From: Cellulomonas sp. ACRRI | Lineage (GTDB): Bacteria; Actinomycetota; Actinomycetes; Actinomycetales; Cellulomonadaceae | Direction of reading: 5' to 3' | Length of the DNA stretch: 51,095 nt | NCBI RefSeq assembly: GCF_022346185.1 | Contig: NZ_JAKRMS010000011.1 | Coordinates: 1-51,095 of the forward strand | Shown here: one piece after another, positions 49,050-51,095 of the stretch | How positions within the stretch are numbered: the stretch's first letter is position 1 | How the letters are laid out: every line of letters begins with the position of its first letter | Made by a program: the position numbers and the translations under genes | The notes under the pieces: generated by a model | Seen by the model: the letters and a program-made list of their open reading frames with translations, nothing else | The model's database searches: none | What the model was told of the DNA's origin: nothing

Positions 49050-49067
49050 TGTGGCATCGTTGCCACA
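49050..49067 (+). promoter_or_regulatory. LacI-family operator at the transcription start
   Basis: TGTGGCATCGTTGCCACA has exact 7-bp arms (TGTGGCA/TGCCACA) with a four-base centre. It begins one or two bases after the predicted start of transcription, a classic repressor position. The regulator is not in the window; the lacI at 9561-10613 controls a different-looking site. Confidence 0.78.
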
Positions 49068-49129
49068 TCGTCGGGCAGCGGAGCTGGGCAGGCCTCCTAC
49101 CGGCGTCCACGGTCCGACTGGAGGCCTCG

Positions 49130-50104
49130 ATGACGCAGCTGAGAGCCGACGCCGCTCCGGCCGTCGCACGCACGTCACGCCCCGCGCGCAAGCGCCGCGC
49201 CAAGGTGCCCTACAACAAGCGCGAGGCGCTGACCGGGTACCTGTTCATCTCGCCCTGGATCGTCGGGTTCCTGGTCTTCACGGCCGGCGCGATGATCTAC
49301 AGCCTGGTGATCTCGTTCAGCCACTACAACCTGGCGACGAACACGGCCCGCCCCGCGGGCTTCGACAACTACGCGCAGCTGTTCACCGACCCCCGGGTCG
49401 CGACCTCGCTCGGGAACACGCTGTTCTACGCGGTGCTGGCGGTGCCGCTCGAGATCCTGGTCGCGCTGGGCCTCGCCTCGCTGCTCAACCAGGCGGGCCG
49501 GGGCGCCGGGTTCTTCCGGACGGTGTACTACCTGCCCAAGATGACGCCCGCGGTGGCGACGGCGGCGGTGTTCTTCCTGCTGCTCAACGGCAACAGCGGC
49601 GCCGTCAACCAGTTCCTGCGGATCTTCGGGATCGAGGGGCCGCAGTGGCTCGTCGACCCGACGTGGATCAAGCCGTCGATCGTGCTGATGACCCTCTGGG
49701 GCGTCTCCGGCACGATGGTGATCTTCCTGGCGGCGCTCAAGAACGTGCCGCGCGAGCTGTACGAGGTCGCCGAGCTCGACGGCGCCGGCGTCTGGCACCG
49801 GTTCCGCAACATCACCCTGCCGATGATCTCCAGCGCCATCTTCTTCAACGTGATCGTGCTGTCGATCGCCGCGTTCCAGGTCTTCGACCAGGCGTACCTG
49901 CTGTTCTGGCGCGACCAGTCGAACGCCTCGCCCGAGGCGTCGCTGTTCTACGCGATCTACCTGTTCCAGCAGGCGTTCCGGCAGTTCAACTTCGGGTTCG
50001 CCGCCGCGATGGCGTGGCTGCTGTTCGTCATCATCATGATCATCACGGCCATCCAGATGAAGTTCGGCAACCGGTTCGTCTACTACGAGGGGGGCAAGGA
50101 CTGA
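49130..50104 (+). CDS. Sugar ABC transporter permease, MalF/LplB-like
   Basis: Permease of 324 residues with a basic N-terminal tail, six helices and the EAA loop EVAELDGAGVWHRFRNITLP (about 215-234). ATG at 49130 follows CTGGAGG and gives MTQLRADAA; an in-frame ATG at 49049 would begin at the transcription start and place the operator inside the coding region. The opening YLFISPWIVGFLVFTAG is typical of the family. It is coupled to the next permease by a one-base overlap. The binding-protein and ATPase genes are not within the window. Confidence 0.92.
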   Translation: MTQLRADAAPAVARTSRPARKRRAKVPYNKREALTGYLFISPWIVGFLVFTAGAMIYSLVISFSHYNLATNTARPAGFDNYAQLFTDPRVATSLGNTLFYAVLAVPLEILVALGLASLLNQAGRGAGFFRTVYYLPKMTPAVATAAVFFLLLNGNSGAVNQFLRIFGIEGPQWLVDPTWIKPSIVLMTLWGVSGTMVIFLAALKNVPRELYEVAELDGAGVWHRFRNITLPMISSAIFFNVIVLSIAAFQVFDQAYLLFWRDQSNASPEASLFYAIYLFQQAFRQFNFGFAAAMAWLLFVIIMIITAIQMKFGNRFVYYEGGKD

Positions 50105-51078
50105 TGGCCAGCACCGGCACCGCGAACACGCCCGTCCGCCAGGTCCCCGGCCTGCCGGAGGACGCCACCGGGCAGGGCGACCGCCCGATCGACCCGAACC
50201 GTCCGCCGCTCGACGAGAGCCGCCCCGGCGGGCGCACCGGCCGCCGCATCCGCCGCGGCGTCGTCATCGCGACGCTCATCGCGATCTCGTTCGTGTTCCT
50301 GTACCCGTTCGCCTGGCTGCTCGCCGCGAGCCTCAAGGGCCGCGGCCAGGTGTTCGACAACTCCCTGTGGCCGAGCGAGTTCCACTGGGACAACTACGTC
50401 AAGGTGTTCGACGAGCTGCCGCTCGCCAGCTGGATGATGAACAGCATCGGCATCGCGGTGCTCGCGGCGGTCTCCGTCGCGGTGTCGTCGTCGCTGGTGG
50501 CGTGGGGCTTCGCGCACTTCCGGTTCCCGCTGCGCGGCCCGCTGTTCGGGCTGGTGCTCGCGACGATGATGCTGCCCGGCGCCGTGACGATGATCCCGAT
50601 CTACCTGATCTGGAAGGAGCTGGGGTTCCTCGGCACCTGGGTCCCGCTGTTCGGCGCGAACCTGTTCGGCTCGGCGTTCTACATCTTCCTGCAGCGGCAG
50701 TTCTACCTGGGTCTGCCGCGCGAGCTGTTCGAGGCCGCCCGCATCGACGGCGCGAACCAGTGGCGGACCTACTGGCGGATCGTGTTCCCGCTGTCGCTGC
50801 CGTCGTTCATCATCGTGCTGCTGTTCGAGTTCCAGGCGTCCTGGAACAACCTGCAGGCGGCGCTGATCTACCTGAACGCCGGCAGCCCGGAGGACTTCAC
50901 GGCGCCCCTCGGCATCGCCTACGCGATGACGAAGTACTCCCCGACGGCCGGCGGCCAGGGCGACTACCAGTACGTGATGGTGGCCTCCCTGCTCGTGACG
51001 CTGCCGATGCTCGCGCTGTTCGCGTTCGGGCAGCGGTACTTCATCGAGGGCGTGGCGACGCAGGGCCGCAAGGGCTGA
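50104..51078 (+). CDS. Sugar ABC transporter permease, MalG-like
   Basis: Permease of 324 residues with a long hydrophilic N-terminus (about 55 residues) and six helices; the EAA loop is FEAARIDGANQWRTYWRIVFP (about 215-235). Other hallmarks are FLYPFAWLLAASLK and FEFQASWNNL. The start overlaps the previous stop by one base (TGATG). It is the partner of the upstream permease in a CUT1 importer. The window ends 17 bases later, so a following binding-protein gene is possible but unseen. Confidence 0.93.
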   Translation: MASTGTANTPVRQVPGLPEDATGQGDRPIDPNRPPLDESRPGGRTGRRIRRGVVIATLIAISFVFLYPFAWLLAASLKGRGQVFDNSLWPSEFHWDNYVKVFDELPLASWMMNSIGIAVLAAVSVAVSSSLVAWGFAHFRFPLRGPLFGLVLATMMLPGAVTMIPIYLIWKELGFLGTWVPLFGANLFGSAFYIFLQRQFYLGLPRELFEAARIDGANQWRTYWRIVFPLSLPSFIIVLLFEFQASWNNLQAALIYLNAGSPEDFTAPLGIAYAMTKYSPTAGGQGDYQYVMVASLLVTLPMLALFAFGQRYFIEGVATQGRKG

Positions 51079-51095
51079 CCCGCCCACCCCCACCC

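Larger units (their letters stand above)
48715..49129. other. Divergent intergenic region, 415 bp
   Basis: This is the longest gene-free stretch. The left part holds the putative TAGCCT promoter (48787-48782, minus) for the secreted protein, and the right part holds the promoter and operator of the sugar operon (49014-49067) and its leader of about 80 bases. Between about 48800 and 49010 I see no conserved element. Confidence 0.6.

Noticed and set aside
49049-49129. Upstream ATG at 49049 as the start of the MalF-like permease
   Set aside because: It would make the LacI palindrome coding and sits at the predicted transcription start; ATG 49130 has a ribosome-binding site and a normal N-terminus.
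1-51095. CRISPR arrays, insertion sequences, integrase or phage genes
   Set aside because: Looked for direct-repeat/spacer patterns, transposase motifs and terminal repeats; none found. The only tandem repeat is the 18-bp coding one at 48359-48448.

Overview
The window is very GC-rich with strong third-position G/C bias, and its gene content (a bacterial proteasome activator ending in GQYL, an F420-type luciferase-like oxidoreductase, LacI-controlled CUT1 sugar transporters, a NIT-domain histidine kinase, DUF1684 and many leaderless genes) points to an actinobacterium. The best guess is Micrococcales near Cellulomonas or a relative. That placement is inference from gene content; no rRNA is present. 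No phage, insertion sequence, CRISPR array or replication origin was recognised.

Layout. 1-5.0 kb: the start of a large NIT/HAMP histidine kinase (minus, running off the left edge), then a quinone oxidoreductase and the proteasome activator Bpa. 5.0-10.6 kb: a DMT exporter, a perfect 53-bp palindrome, and an alpha-glucoside-type ABC operon (binding protein and two permeases) under a LacI regulator whose stop codon lies inside the operator. 10.7-16 kb: HAD hydrolase, serS, diacylglycerol-kinase-like lipid kinase, methyltransferase and pheA. 16-24 kb: a large phosphatase-like membrane protein that overlaps tail-to-tail with a GGDEF/EAL protein, a VapB-like/LytR_C gene pair, and a uracil permease. 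24-30 kb: a GT87-like mannosyltransferase with an apparent AUC start, an LLM oxidoreductase, several small membrane proteins, DUF1684, a GNAT and a Nei/Fpg glycosylase.

30-36.5 kb is the first accessory-looking stretch. It has a remnant of an LAxTG surface protein, three tandem paralogous two-helix membrane proteins (one broken at a run of ten C), a DHFR-like protein, an SDR/TetR divergent pair with two operator copies, a leaderless Cys-rich leader peptide under a near-consensus promoter, a Csp-like copper protein, an LD-carboxypeptidase and YidD. 36.5-45 kb: a VOC protein, PPK2, a three-gene membrane/lipoprotein operon with a 30-residue protein, a GH30 glycosidase, and a tightly overlapping operon phnD-phnC-phnE-Tyr phosphatase-tetR that looks like uptake and dephosphorylation of an organophosphate.

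45-51 kb: tRNA-Ser(CGA) with a strong terminator, a sirtuin, a secreted protein of unknown function followed by two tandem paralogous four-helix membrane proteins (one frameshifted), and, divergently, a second CUT1 sugar-permease operon under a consensus-like promoter with a LacI-type operator at the start of transcription.

The most promising unusual units are the secreted protein with its duplicated membrane partners (possible toxin/immunity locus), the Phn-phosphatase-TetR operon beside a TetR-type palindrome and GH30, the Cys leader peptide, and the tandem two-helix proteins. Many genes start 6-7 bases after a TANNNT-like -10 box, so leaderless transcription appears dominant here.
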